NCBI GenBank assembly: GCA_947095535.1
Contig: OX352774.1
Location: 8,494,001-8,558,000 of the forward strand
Length of the DNA stretch: 64,000 bases
Origin: Poecilobothrus nobilitatus
Taxonomy: Eukaryota; Arthropoda; Insecta; Diptera; Dolichopodidae
Direction: 5' to 3'
The stretch's first letter is position 1. Each line of letters starts with the position of its first letter. Both the position numbers and the translations under genes were made by a program. Below are positions 24,401-33,104 of this stretch, piece after piece. Below the pieces are notes generated by a model. That model ran no database searches. It saw nothing but the letters and a program-made list of their open reading frames with translations, and had not been told where the DNA came from.

Positions 24401-25068
24401 CCCCTTAATGATGCTTAAACATTGACAACCCCTTTAAGATTATATGGACCACCTAAACTATCTTTTTACAAAGTTTAAAAAAAAATCTGGGCAGAGGTTT
24501 TCTCTTAGATTCCTTCAGCTAAATAATGTATATAATGTATGTATAATGCTTTAATTCAGTTGTTATATTGTTTTGAAAACGATTCATATATTTTTGAAAA
24601 AATAGTTGTGAAATGCAGAAAACATAAATGTTAAAGCTTTATCCCTTTTTGATTTTCGTTTTCGTTTCGTTTCGTTTCGTTTTTTTTTTTTTGTTCCCAG
24701 TTTATCAAAAATCAAAATTTTTTTCCATTTTCAATGATAAAATTTAACAATTTACATCAAGTTGCTGTTTCTTTTGTTTTATTGCTAAAAAATGTTTTTG
24801 ATATTTAAAAAATTTTTTTTTTTTTTTAAATATTTTTTATTAAAATTAAATTTTTATTTTTTTCTCTTTTTTATTGCTTTTTTTTTTTTTTAAAGGTTGG
24901 TTTCAAGGTGAACGTATACGAGATGGTGTTACAGGTTGGTTCCCTGGTAATTATACAGAAGAAGTAAATTCAGTTCATGTTCGTGCAAGAAATTTAAAAC
25001 AACGTCATAGATTATTAACATTTACAGCTGCATATTTAGAAATGCAAAAAAAAGGAAATAAATTTTAA
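12522..25068 (+). CDS. Exn: Ephexin-type RhoGEF (DH-PH-SH3), seven coding exons
   Basis: Coding join: 12522-12888, 15710-16011, 19193-20398, 20483-20654, 20738-21753, 23057-23261, 24896-25068. Every junction is GT-AG and in frame, giving about 1146 residues. Residues 1-650 are low-complexity (Asn/Ser/Gln/Lys-rich) with a 7-Gln run, a proline run PPPPPP and two SWYAE(C/A)G motifs. The DH domain is about 698-883 (start EILTSEASYLKSL; CR3 helix MQRITRLPLL at 833-842). The PH domain is about 918-1040 and the SH3 about 1066-1113 (core PGDVVNVSRK, GWFPGNY). Ephexins load GTP onto Rho-family GTPases downstream of Eph receptors; in flies Exn acts in synaptic homeostasis (family knowledge). Introns 1, 2, 5 and 6 are long and hold repeats. 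Start choice rests on the first ATG before the conserved frame; a further 5' exon is possible. Confidence 0.93.
14674..14730. repeat. Short tandem duplication of about 27 bp
   Basis: TTTCTCAATGAGATTAAATG followed by ATTCAG occurs twice, 35 bases apart, with identical sequence. It is a recent local duplication inside ephexin intron 1. Confidence 0.8.
15048..15420. mobile_element. Foldback element with about 25-bp subrepeats, ephexin intron 1
   Basis: The left arm (about 15048-15145) is a chain of ACTTTAAGTGAAGATTTTT-like units. The right arm (about 15305-15415) carries the same units in reverse complement (AAAATCTTCAGTTAAAGTAA and variants). The outer ends TTACTTCAACTGAAGA and TCTTCAGTTAAAGTAA are inverted copies. 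The AT-rich centre is unrelated. It looks like a foldback MITE whose arms are themselves tandem arrays. No target duplication was recognised. Confidence 0.7.
15710..16011 (+). CDS. Exn: Ephexin coding exon 2
   Basis: The acceptor TTTTACAG is at 15702-15709 and the donor AAG|GTAAAT at 16012. The exon encodes an acidic and asparagine-rich stretch (DDSDHFYEPLYPSKIE, an Asn run, then DDYDSFDTDDETDEDVKK). The motif EPLY recurs in exon 3, where NEPLYQIYS occurs, and in exon 1 as EPVYQN, suggesting short conserved tyrosine motifs. It is too small and low-complexity for a stand-alone call, but the phases fit exons 1 and 3. Confidence 0.82.
16047..16076. repeat. TA microsatellite
   Basis: About 15 TA/AT dinucleotides lie just after the exon 2 donor. 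A similar run is at about 18447-18473. These are simple repeats with no other role visible. Confidence 0.85.
16982..16995. repeat. Perfect 14-bp GC-rich palindrome
   Basis: ACTGTCGCGACAGT is a perfect palindrome centred on TCGCGA, in a region that is otherwise very AT-rich. It lies about 90 bp before element C. It could be a protein-binding site or the relic of a repeat end; nothing distinguishes the two. Confidence 0.6.
17086..18321 (+). mobile_element. Hairpin-capped element C, ephexin intron 2
   Basis: The 14-base terminal motif GCACATTTCCAAAA (17087) is exactly inverted at the far end as TTTTGGAAATGTGC (about 18306-18319). The left end also folds on itself: GCACATTT..AAATGTGC spans 17087-17119. 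A GTCCGTCCGTCCGTC run follows at 17136-17150. The body has two diverged copies of about 450 bp, each with the landmarks ATAACTCCGGCAC and CACCTGTAACTTAGG. The same body occurs in the 33-kb element, with different ends. No protein is encoded. Confidence 0.8.
19193..20398 (+). CDS. Exn: Ephexin coding exon 3 (long disordered region)
   Basis: This 402-codon exon runs from acceptor TTTTAG to donor GAA|GTATGT, phase 0 at both ends. It contains QQQQQQQ, a PPPPPP run, and a repeated motif TSWYAECGVFK / TSWYAEAGLYQ spaced about 37 residues apart. The sequence is strongly polar and biased to A/T-ending codons. The repeated tryptophan-tyrosine motifs are likely short linear binding or phosphorylation sites (inference). 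Reading frames in other registers, such as 19980-20273, are shadows. Confidence 0.9.
20483..20654 (+). CDS. Exn: Ephexin coding exon 4
   Basis: The exon encodes the segment just before the DH domain, ending in SRTLWSEIPEVLNSQIL, a signature of the ephexin family. In vertebrate ephexins a tyrosine-containing helix just N-terminal of the DH domain is autoinhibitory; here DGYEEI is a possible counterpart (inference). The donor is TTAT|GTAAGT, phase 1. Confidence 0.9.
20738..21753 (+). CDS. Exn: Ephexin coding exon 5 (DH and most of PH)
   Basis: One exon carries the whole Dbl-homology domain and the first two thirds of the PH domain. Visible landmarks are QEAKFEILTSEASYLKSL (CR1), the helix around FLMLPMQRITRLPLLIDAVF (CR3), and PH strands RYLVKRGEF, FLFSDLLILTKKK and LPIKDVNQIGKN. 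The catalytic glutamate and CR3 residues expected of an active GEF look intact. The donor ATG|GTTAGT is followed by a 1.3-kb intron with a SINE. Confidence 0.96.
22002..22217 (-). mobile_element. tRNA-derived SINE, copy 3, ephexin intron 5
   Basis: Minus-strand SINE occupying about 22014-22205, flanked by ACTTGGAAATAT (22002-22013) and ACTTGGGAATAT (22206-22217), a target duplication with one difference. The body matches copy 2, but the B box has lost the TTCGAA core (GTGTGGGACCCCC remains), so it is probably not transcribed by Pol III today. It sits antisense to the host gene. Confidence 0.9.
23057..23261 (+). CDS. Exn: Ephexin coding exon 6 (end of PH, start of SH3)
   Basis: It opens with SVSEQQRWLQAC, the C-terminal PH helix, then a linker, and then the SH3 start HEFIATEPDLLSLEPGDVVN. 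The donor G|GTAATA splits the SH3 domain in phase 1. If the intron were retained, the frame would stop a few codons later at 23290, truncating the SH3. Confidence 0.93.
23880..24150. repeat. Degenerate tandem array, unit about 46 bp, ephexin intron 6
   Basis: Five to six diverged units follow the pattern GACAAAATTTACATTAGACATT, then AAGACCTTCTAAAGTAATCAA, at a spacing of roughly 46 bases. Drift between units indicates an old array. It lies within the 1.6-kb intron that splits the SH3 domain. Confidence 0.75.
24896..25068 (+). CDS. Exn: Ephexin coding exon 7 (end of SH3, C-terminus)
   Basis: After a pyrimidine tract and AAAG acceptor, the exon completes the SH3 core (GWFQGER, GVTGWFPGNYTEEV) and ends with a basic tail terminating at TAA 25066-25068. 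AATAAA candidates follow at about 25085 and 25209, but such motifs are too frequent in this AT-rich DNA to pick the real cleavage site. Confidence 0.94.
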
Positions 25069-27697
25069 TAATTAATTAGAATTGAAATAAAAAAAAAATT
25101 ATGAAATTAATATCAAAATCATTAAGGTAATCAAAAAAATAAAAAAAAATTTGAACGCATTATCTATTAATTCTTGTCAGATGTATGTATGTATCTATAT
25201 GAGGACCATAAATAAAATGCAGAACCATTTTTTTGTTTTCCATAAATGTAATTTTAAAATAATCTTTGGGTATTAAAAATCGTTTAAATGCTATGATTTT
25301 TATTGTATTTTCTAATTATTTTAAAAGAATTTGTATAATAAAATTATTTAAAAATATTTACCTTATCTTTACATATTTTCTGGAATTTGTTATTCATTCT
25401 TGTAAATGTAAAACGATTTAATCTGATATGATTCTTTAAAAATGTTTTAAATATTTTTTTTTTTTAATTTGAAATGTGTAAAATAACTGCCACATCCAAA
25501 TCATAACATGTAAATAATAACCATGAAATTTTTAAAATTCAATATTATCGTTTTATACTATGTAATATGAATATCTGACTGGTTGTTCCAAGTTCCTTTT
25601 TTCAATATTTCGAATTAATTTTAAAATGATTAATAGCTAATTGTGTTCAAAATTTCAAATCAATCTGAATCCTTTAAAATATAAATTGAATATTTTATTA
25701 TCATTTCTAACATAATATAATCTATTACTTTGACCAAAAATAAAATTCACTTTTTGTGCCTTAAACGCGATTACCTGAGTTTTGATTAAATTTCAATAAA
25801 ACCAATTCAATATTATTGATTTATTTGTTACTTGTTAAAAATTAATCTTATTATGTGATAAATTTTCTAATTTTAGATTTAAATGTATTTCAAAAAAATT
25901 AAGAAGAAAATAAAAACTTTAAAAAAAAAAAAAGTATATATATATACATATATAAAACGAAAAGCCTTATAATTTATATTATATTAATTAAAAATATAAA
26001 CTATTTTATATACTATATATTATATGTTATAAAAGAAAAAAATAAGTCATGTACAGATACTATATTTATATATAAATATTTTACCTCGGTAATATATTTA
26101 TGAAAAAAAGTAATTATAATTTAATTTTTATCTATATAGAAATTAGATATACGTATACATATTATATATTTTGTGAACTACTTATAAACAAAAAAAAAAA
26201 AAATTAAAAAAAAACATTTCAAAACTTTAACAGTTGAGATATAAAATTTTCATTAAATAAAAGTATTTATTAAAATATGTTTTTTCCGTTCTTTTGTTAT
26301 TTCAAAAAAAAAAAAAAAAAAATCAAATACCTACACTTTACAAAAATTTATATTTGAAAAAAATTATTTTACTTTAATAAACAAAATTGTAATTGTTATA
26401 ACATTGTATAAAAATAATTTTTTTTTTAATTTGTAATTTAATTAGCAACATGAAAAGCTGTGTACAACACAATAATATAAAATTCAAAAAAAAAAAAAAT
26501 AAATAAATAAATAAAGAAATAAAAGTAAAAATGTATTTTTAAAATTAAATTTTAATCTGTTATTTCATATGTTATCATCTTTATTAATTCAATCAAAAGA
26601 AAATAAGACTTTATCCGAATTCATTGTTTCCCGAATAGAAAGTTAAACAAGTTATGCAACCAAAATTTAAAAGTTGTGCTATAGCATATACTACAAATTG
26701 AAACTATACTATACTTTATTTTAGTGTGCGACAGTTTCAGTATTTAGTTTACATTACTTATTTAATTACTTATTAATTTAAATTTAATTCAAATACAACG
26801 AATGCTTTAGTAAACAAGAAAATATTCTCCAACATCTTTAAGTTTCTATATACATATGTAGTAGAAAATAAAATTAAAAGGTTTACAGTTAATTTAAAAA
26901 GTAACACGGTTTTTATTGATTGATTAGGATTGAAAATAAAGAATGCTTTTTGGTTTAATTATACAATCCTTATAATTACAATCCTATCTTATATATTTAA
27001 TTATATAGTAAGAATCTCACTAATAGTTTTTAATCTTTTTGTTAAAAAATCGTTTGATGTTAAAAATTTCATAAAATGTATCAAGATTTTAATACGCTTC
27101 CATAAGATTTAATGGATGGTCTAAAATATTTATTTCGTTAATGACAAAACAAATTAAATCACAAAATGATCATGACAGTTCATCAATCTTTAAAGGACTA
27201 AAAAAATATTTGAATTGAAATCAAAAAAATGTACAAATATTTTCAAATGTCCAAAATAAATATTATAAAAAAAGCAATCATTTAATAACTGCAATGTATT
27301 TTAATTTTGGTTTACTGGTTTTACATAATTCTTAGAATTCTGTCTTATGTACATATGTATATAAAATAAAATATATATAAGCAAGGATCTCACTGGTTTT
27401 AGTCCTTTTTAAACATTTTACTAATAAATATTGAAATCATATTTGTTTAAATACCTTTTTACATATTAATACCTTTAATATATCAAATCATGTTTCCAAA
27501 TTATTTGAATCATTAATAAAATCAGTTAACAATACTAGAACGCCATTTAACTAAAACTGTACCGTTGTTTGGGTTAAGCAATTACATTAAAAAAATGAAA
27601 AAAATTACAATTACATTCTATTAAAAAAACATTTTTGTTTTATTATTTTGTAATAGAATTTTATTTTTGAGGTAAGTAAACTAAACAGAACTACGTT
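25069..27697. other. Convergent intergenic region between ephexin and RfC4
   Basis: The 2.6 kb between the two stop codons presumably holds both 3' untranslated regions. It is AT-rich with several poly-A runs. I see no further gene; the open frame at 26930-27112 is a composition artefact. On the minus strand an AATAAA at 27660-27665 lies 33 bp beyond the RfC4 stop and is a good candidate polyadenylation signal. Confidence 0.6.
27660..27665 (-). terminator. Candidate polyadenylation signal of RfC4
   Basis: AATAAA on the minus strand begins 33 bases downstream of the RfC4 stop codon, a typical place for a compact insect 3' UTR. A second one lies about 22 bases further on. Random AATAAA is common at this base composition, so the call rests on position. 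Confidence 0.45.
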
Positions 27698-28528
27698 TTA
27701 AAAATTACAAGATGATTCACATAATCTTCCCAGTAAACCAGTCAATTGTAAAAGAGAATTTAATCCATCAACAATTTTCATATGCGTTATACCAATTTCC
27801 CGAATAAAACATAATTTCATTTTTTCATCTATTGACATTCGTTTACAAACTCTAAAAATATTTCCAATAATATCTTCTGACGCATATCCTAATCGCCATA
27901 ATTTAGCTAAAATCTTATAAGCTTTATGAATATCATTTTGAGCACAATTTTCTAACATATCTTGTATTAACATCGGATGTGGTTCATCGCATACTTTAAA
28001 TACATTTTCTCCTGTTATATTTCCAAATCCATTTGCTGTTGACTGTATATTATTAAGGGCTTGACGCATATCTCCTTGTGCTGTAAATACAATTGCTTCA
28101 AGACCATCTTCTTCGTATTTTAAATTTTCTTTTTGACAAATTTCTATTAATTTTGCTAAAACTTGCGCATCAGATAATTTTGAAAAACGTAACATAGCAC
28201 AACGAGATTGTATTGGTTCAATAATTTTTTCACTTGTATTACATGCTAGAGCAAATCTTGTAGTATTACTATAAATTTCCATAGTTCTACGTAATGCTTG
28301 TTGTGCTCCTTCTGTCATACTATCTGCTTCATCTAAAATAATTATTTTATGACGACCACGAGGTAAAGTTACTTTTTGTTGGGCAAACATTTTAATTTTA
28401 TTTCTAACTACATCAATACCACGTTCATTTGATGCATTTAGTTCTAAAACGGCATCTTTATAACTTTCACCCAGTAGTATTTTTGCCAAACATTGAATTG
28501 TAGTAGTTTTACCGACACCCGGCGGACC
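27698..28528 (-). CDS. RfC4: RfC4 coding exon 3
   Basis: The acceptor TTTTAG precedes [20 protein letters not shown]. The exon holds most of the AAA+ module ([10 protein letters not shown], the Walker B aspartate/glutamate, SRC) and all of the collar domain, ending ESSCNF-stop. Confidence 0.97.
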   Translation of the reverse strand, partial: GPPGVGKTTTIQCLAKILLGESYKDAVLELNASNERGIDVVRNKIKMFAQQKVTLPRGRHKIIILDEADSMTEGAQQALRRTMEIYSNTTRFALACNTSEKIIEPIQSRCAMLRFSKLSDAQVLAKLIEICQKENLKYEEDGLEAIVFTAQGDMRQALNNIQSTANGFGNITGENVFKVCDEPHPMLIQDMLENCAQNDIHKAYKILAKLWRLGYASEDIIGNIFRVCKRMSIDEKMKLCFIREIGITHMKIVDGLNSLLQLTGLLGRLCESSCNF

Positions 28529-28846
28529 CTAAAATTAAATTGCAATTAGAGCCTTTTATTTTTTTTATTAGTAAGAACACTTACAGCAATTATAATATTT
28601 GGCGCATTTCCTTGAGTGGCAAATACTGATAATCTACTAACCGTATCTTCGTTTCCAACGATTTCATCAAATTTTGTTGGACGATATTTTTCAATCCTTC
28701 AACATAAAGAATTGGACATCAAAACATTTTTTTAAATTACAAAATACTAACCATGGTAGATTTTTCTTTCTGAAATCTGTATCAATTTGTACTTGGTTAT
28801 TTGGATTTGTACCGGCAGATGTACCTTCACCAAAATTGTTTGTCAT
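27698..28846 (-). CDS. RfC4: Replication factor C subunit 2 (RFC2 / RfC4), three exons
   Basis: Minus-strand join: 28846-28752, 28696-28585, 28528-27698, with GT-AG introns of 55 and 56 bp, giving 345 residues (the family is about 330-355). Landmarks: LPWIEKYRP and [14 protein letters not shown] at the N-terminus, Walker A GPPGVGKT at 70-77, Walker B LDEAD ending at 138, arginine-finger motif SRC at 177-179, and the C-terminal collar region ([22 protein letters not shown]). RFC2 is an AAA+ clamp-loader subunit that opens PCNA and places it on primed DNA in the nucleus; it also works in checkpoint and cohesion loaders. All catalytic residues look intact. The start ATG gives the expected short N-terminal tail before LPWIEKYRP. 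The ephexin gene converges on it. Confidence 0.97.
28585..28696 (-). CDS. RfC4: RfC4 coding exon 2
   Basis: Encodes [20 protein letters not shown] and on to APNIIIA, leading straight into the Walker A loop of exon 3. The donor is GCT|GTAAGT and the acceptor upstream is TTGAAG. Confidence 0.95.
28752..28846 (-). CDS. RfC4: RfC4 coding exon 1
   Basis: Encodes [17 protein letters not shown] and on to RKKNLPW, ending in a GG|GTTAGT-type donor that splits the tryptophan codon. The short polar tail before LPW is normal for the family. Confidence 0.92.
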
Positions 28847-29534
28847 ATTTTGTTTTTTTTTTTTAATTATAAAGAGGAAAAAATTTTCTGCAATTGGATG
28901 TAAAACTTATAATCAAAAATAAGCAAAACAAATAGTTTATTTTCGCGGTAATACAATTTTTGACATTTAAGTAGTCAGTACACAATATCACTTATAATTT
29001 TGACGTTGACGTACTGAATTTTTTTTTGACATAATATGTGTTTCCATATTTGTTAAGTTAAAATTTAAGTCGATAATGTAGTTTTACATTTCCTTTGCTT
29101 TAACGATTTACATAAAATTAACTACAAAATAATTCTTATTTGAAAGTTTATTATTATAAATCAAATATTAAATAATGATTTAATCAATTAAATTTAATTG
29201 TTTATATGAGGTAAATTAATATGCGCACAATTATAAAAATAGTGTCAAATTATAAAATTAAATTGGCTCATAGCTAACAAATTGTTATCTAAACTATATC
29301 TAAATTATTGTTAGCAATGATTAGCTCCATATGTCGCATAAGAAAAACGAATAATTTTATAAAATTATTAATTAAATTAATTTGGTTACAAAACTACTTA
29401 AACTTTTAAGTAAAACAATTGTTGGGATGATGCTTATTTTTTTCTTTTGAAGGTGAGAAAAATAAATTTAATACCATTAACGACAATTTTCTTATATTTT
29501 CAAATATTACCATATTACCAGATATCCAAATTTA
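28847..29534. other. RfC4 upstream region
   Basis: The DNA before the RfC4 start codon is AT-rich, and no promoter element can be singled out. The open frame at 28674-28922 on the plus strand is antisense to RfC4 exon 1 and shows no domain. Confidence 0.4.
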
Positions 29535-29802
29535 TAATTTAGTAGTTTTCAGCTACACACTACGTATTATGACATTCCGCTAAATTTTGAATACAAGTAC
29601 ATATTTTGATAGGATTTTCTATTACAAAACCTACATTAACATATTATGACATAGGTACTTAATATGTATGTATGTTTACAATCATGATTTTTTTTGTTTT
29701 CTTTTGGAATCAAGAAATTTTGTATCCCATACAAATTTTTTGTAATTGAGAACTCACGGTAAAATATACTTAGCTACACACTAGCTACATGGCCCCTAGT
29801 AT
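29535..29802 (+). repeat. Dispersed repeat E, copy 1
   Basis: About 265 bp match 39585-39842 in the same orientation. Shared landmarks in order are ATTTAGTAGTTTTCA, TATTATGACATTCCGCTAA, TTTTGAATACAAGTACATAT, TTTGGAATCAAGAAATTT and CTACACACTAGCTAC. A short ACACACTA motif occurs near both ends. It is an unclassified interspersed repeat without coding capacity. Confidence 0.85.
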
Positions 29803-29816
29803 TACTATATTCAACT

Positions 29817-29882
29817 TTGCTCTGTAAAATATGTAGTAACTGTAAAATAATTGCTCTGTAAAATATGTAGTAATGTAAGTGT
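29817..29882. repeat. Short duplication GCTCTGTAAAATATGTAGTAA
   Basis: The motif CTCTGTAAAATATGTAGTAA occurs twice, 32 bases apart. It lies next to repeat E copy 1 and may be part of the same decayed repeat. Confidence 0.7.
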
Positions 29883-30224
29883 AGTAACTAGTAAGATGAA
29901 ATTGTTTGTGGTTTTGATATTTCAAGCTGGAGTGTATGCATTAAGGCTGTTTTTCATGAGAAATTTCGTGGATATTATCGCAATTTTAGAAAGAGAAAAA
30001 AATATAGTGTATTACCAATGGGAAAGAGGGAGAAAAAAATATATACTCAGAAATATGGTTGATAAAATCAGATAAAATACTTCTCTAAAGAATTTATAGA
30101 CGATATTCAGCTAATTTATGTACGATATTCAGTAAAATAAAAATATCTTTTAAAACTATATATTTTTATAGAGTTTTCTCTTTTACACACATGTCATTTT
30201 TGTATCTTCTGCTTCTGCCTATGT

Positions 30225-30525
30225 TCTAATAATAACAATAATAATAGTAATAGTAATAATAATAAAATATTAATAATAGCTGCTACAGTCGAGCTATCTT
30301 TGGTTATATCATGTAGGAAGGTGCTATATACTTCAACTGCACGTTGTAATCTACTGATGCTCCATGACTATATAGTAAAATAATAATAATATTAATAAAA
30401 ATACTAATAGCAATAATAATAGCTGCTAATGTGACGTGGGGCAACCTCCTTAGTTACCTCAAGGCTCATGCAGTACGGTGTTATATACTGCATGTTGTAA
30501 CGGCAAAATAATAATAATAATAGGC
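30225..30525 (+). repeat. Duplicated unit with (AAT)n tails, possible LINE 3' end
   Basis: Two related units begin with AATAGCTGCTA (about 30275 and 30418). Each contains a motif similar to TGCACGTTGTAA or TGCATGTTGTAA and is followed by an (AAT)n tract. A head-to-tail unit ending in a TAA-type microsatellite resembles the 3' end of a non-LTR retrotransposon such as the I group, but no reverse transcriptase is present, so this stays tentative. Confidence 0.5.
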
Positions 30526-30836
30526 GGATTCATTGTTTCCTTACAGTCCCCCTGCCAATTCAATTTTTCCGTATCCATTTTCCTTTTCATCAAATGGGAT
30601 GAAACATTTAAGGGTTTCATCCCATCATATTAAAGAGGGAGGTGAGTTTAGTCAGTACGAACCTGAAACTACCAAGGGGAAATTCTTGGTGTCTTTGGAA
30701 GATTCCCACCTCCCTTAGGAAAAAAAAACTTTTTATCTGGTAGCGAATACTTTCTAATTATATTTTCAACATGAAATTTTTTTAACTGTATACTAAAGTC
30801 GTAAGTAAATATAGCTACCGTATAACAAAATAAATG
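30526..30836. other. Moderately GC-richer stretch of unknown nature
   Basis: This stretch is less AT-rich than its surroundings and contains GGGATGAAAC and its inverse GTTTCATCCC (about 30597-30630): GGGATGAAACATTTAAGGGT then TTTCATCCCATC. An open frame at 30533-30718 has no recognised domain. It is probably part of the repeat ending in (AAT)n just upstream. Confidence 0.4.
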
Positions 30837-31016
30837 AAGGTGTCTCGGTGATCTAGTCGGTAAAAGTGTATAAAATACGCTGTAAACACCGGCGAAGGAG
30901 TGTGGGTTCCAATGCCACACACGTCGTAAAAATGATTCCCCTTTTAGAATATTTACAACTACTCCTGAAAAGGAAAAGCTAATTTCCTTTGTAATTTTCT
31001 TGTTGTGGCAGGGGAT
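30837..31016 (+). mobile_element. tRNA-derived SINE, copy 4
   Basis: Plus-strand copy. The A-box region GATCTAGTCGGTAAAAGTG and B box GTGGGTTCCAATGCCAC are both mutated relative to copy 2. The body GTCGTAAAAATGATTCCCC, then ACTCCTGAAAAGGAAAAGC, and the end TTGTGGCAGGGG are present. No clear target duplication was seen, which fits an older insertion. Confidence 0.85.
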
Positions 31017-32649
31017 TTTTATTTCACTCTGTTTGTCTAATTTGAATTAGTTTTGGTTTAAATTCGGTTATAATTTTAGTTTTGATAAATTAAACTTTCT
31101 TTTTAAGTTTACTATACACATGCATATATACATATATATGTACATATGTATATGATAACTTATACTTTTGAAAAGAATGTGTTGATGATGCAAAAAGGAA
31201 AAAGAATTTTTTTTTTATTATTTAATTTTAAATATAAAAACTTTATGTTTATAAAAAAAAAAGAAAAAAAAATCATATAATTTGGGGTCAGCAACATTTT
31301 AATATTTAGCGAAAATTGAAAATAGGGATGGGACAAAAGAAAAAAAAAAACTTTCTCTTTCGTTTGTAATAGGTAGGTACCTTTATAGTATAAATATTAA
31401 AAATCGAATATTAATATAAAATGCACACATGCAGACATTTCATGTAATATAAAAATTAAGCGTAAAAGATAGAAGGATACTAAAAAAAAAAAAAGAATAT
31501 ATAAAAGTGCGCATGACATACTAAACATGTGCCAAATATTTCATTCCACAGAAAATAAAATACCATACTAAAGTATAGTAGTAAAGTACATATGTACCTA
31601 TATATATACATACAATGTATAATAAAAATAATCTAGTAGTAAGTGAGTGGTTAGGGCTGTGAACTTTTGACCTCAAATAATATTTGTTTGTTTGTACTTT
31701 TTTGGTTTTCTTCAAAAAAGAAAGACACCAGTATCTTTTTTAATTTTATTTTAAGAAATTTGTTAATTAATATCATATTCGAAATGTATTGTTAAAATGT
31801 AATTTAATAATATTTTTTAATTCGGTACAAAGAAAAAATGAAACCAAAATATGAGAACTTTTCAATTTTTCTTTTATTTTTTAAGCTTTTTAGAGAAAAA
31901 AAAAGTATTTTTTTCTTTATTAAAACTCGTGTATTTTTTTACAATTTTAATGTTCATTCAGGATTTTTATTGTATAAATAAATATACATTATGTATCTAT
32001 GTACATATAAATATATTGCTAACGCATGTGTATATATATACATGTGTACACATATACATATGTGTACAGTGTTTTTTAAACCAAAACAACAAGTTTTTAA
32101 TAAGTGTTTAGAACAGTGCTTAGAACCAAAAATATAAGAAAAATTTAAGAAAAGTAACCAGTAAGACAACCCTGAAATCCATTATGAATTGTCATCAATT
32201 GAAATTGTGCAAAAAAAAAAAAATTAAATTAAATTATTTAATTTGAAAATAGGTAATGGTTTTTTTTTATCAATTTGTAGTATAGCGTACTATATTTTAA
32301 TGATTCATTTCAATGGTTAAAGAATTTCAACAAATAATAAGTAAAGATTAGAAGGAAATATGGATAAGAACTCCATGTCAAATTTTCAAGGTAAAAATAT
32401 GTATCTAACTTTAACACCATCATTTCCACTATCGTATGAAATTATAAAAAAAAAAAAGTAAATAAATTAAATTAAATTTACAACAACAAGGCAGAAAAAA
32501 AATTAAGAGTTTTTAAATGCACACAGTTTGGACCAAATCACAGCACCAAAATTGAATAATTATTATATACATAGATTTATAAAGTTTAAGACAATTTCTA
32601 TGTAGTTTGTCGCTTTTAGTTTGAAAAAATGTTTAGCAGTACCTAAGGG
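31017..32649. other. Gene-free AT-rich region
   Basis: Poly-A/T runs and TATA/CATA-rich microsatellite-like stretches (for example 31115-31155 and 31980-32065) occupy this interval. The open frames at 31521-31715, 31851-32111 and 31954-32169 show no recognisable domain. Confidence 0.55.
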
Positions 32650-32860
32650 TATGCACATACATATTAAAAAATTGGGCATTTTCAAACTTTGAGGGATTGT
32701 AGCACTGTAACGGGTGGGACTATATAAACCAGTTTTTATTGTATTGAAAATTTAATTGTTCTATCTTAAACAGTGTAGTAGTTTTGTAAACAGACGGACA
32801 AACGAACAGACAAAGTCAAATAATAAGTAAATTTTTCAAATATTTTTTGAAAAATATGTT
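32650..32860 (-). mobile_element. Element D, truncated relative of element C
   Basis: The reverse complement starts with AACATATTTTTCAAAAAATA, then a degraded GTCC-like run (GTCTGTTCGTTTGTCCGTCTG), then GTTTACAAAACTACTACACT and CCCACCCGTTACAGTGCTAC. This follows the order of the left 210 bp of element C. It breaks off after CTCAAAGTTTGAAAA. It is a 5'-end fragment lacking body and far end. Confidence 0.7.
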
Positions 32861-33104
32861 AAAAACAGACTCTAGATCACAATGAAAATTGCAGAAAAAA
32901 CAAATAACAGAAAATCAACACATTGGGTTCCTTATTTATTTGTAAAGCAAAATAAATATTTTCTTTGTAACAGAATTATATATAGAGTAGACTTTTATCT
33001 ATTGAAACTCTACCAACCACCAAGAAACCTAGAACCAAAAAGAAATTTTTCTGTACATGAATAAAAATTACTTATTCTTTTTTATATTTTTTTTCCATCA
33101 TTTT

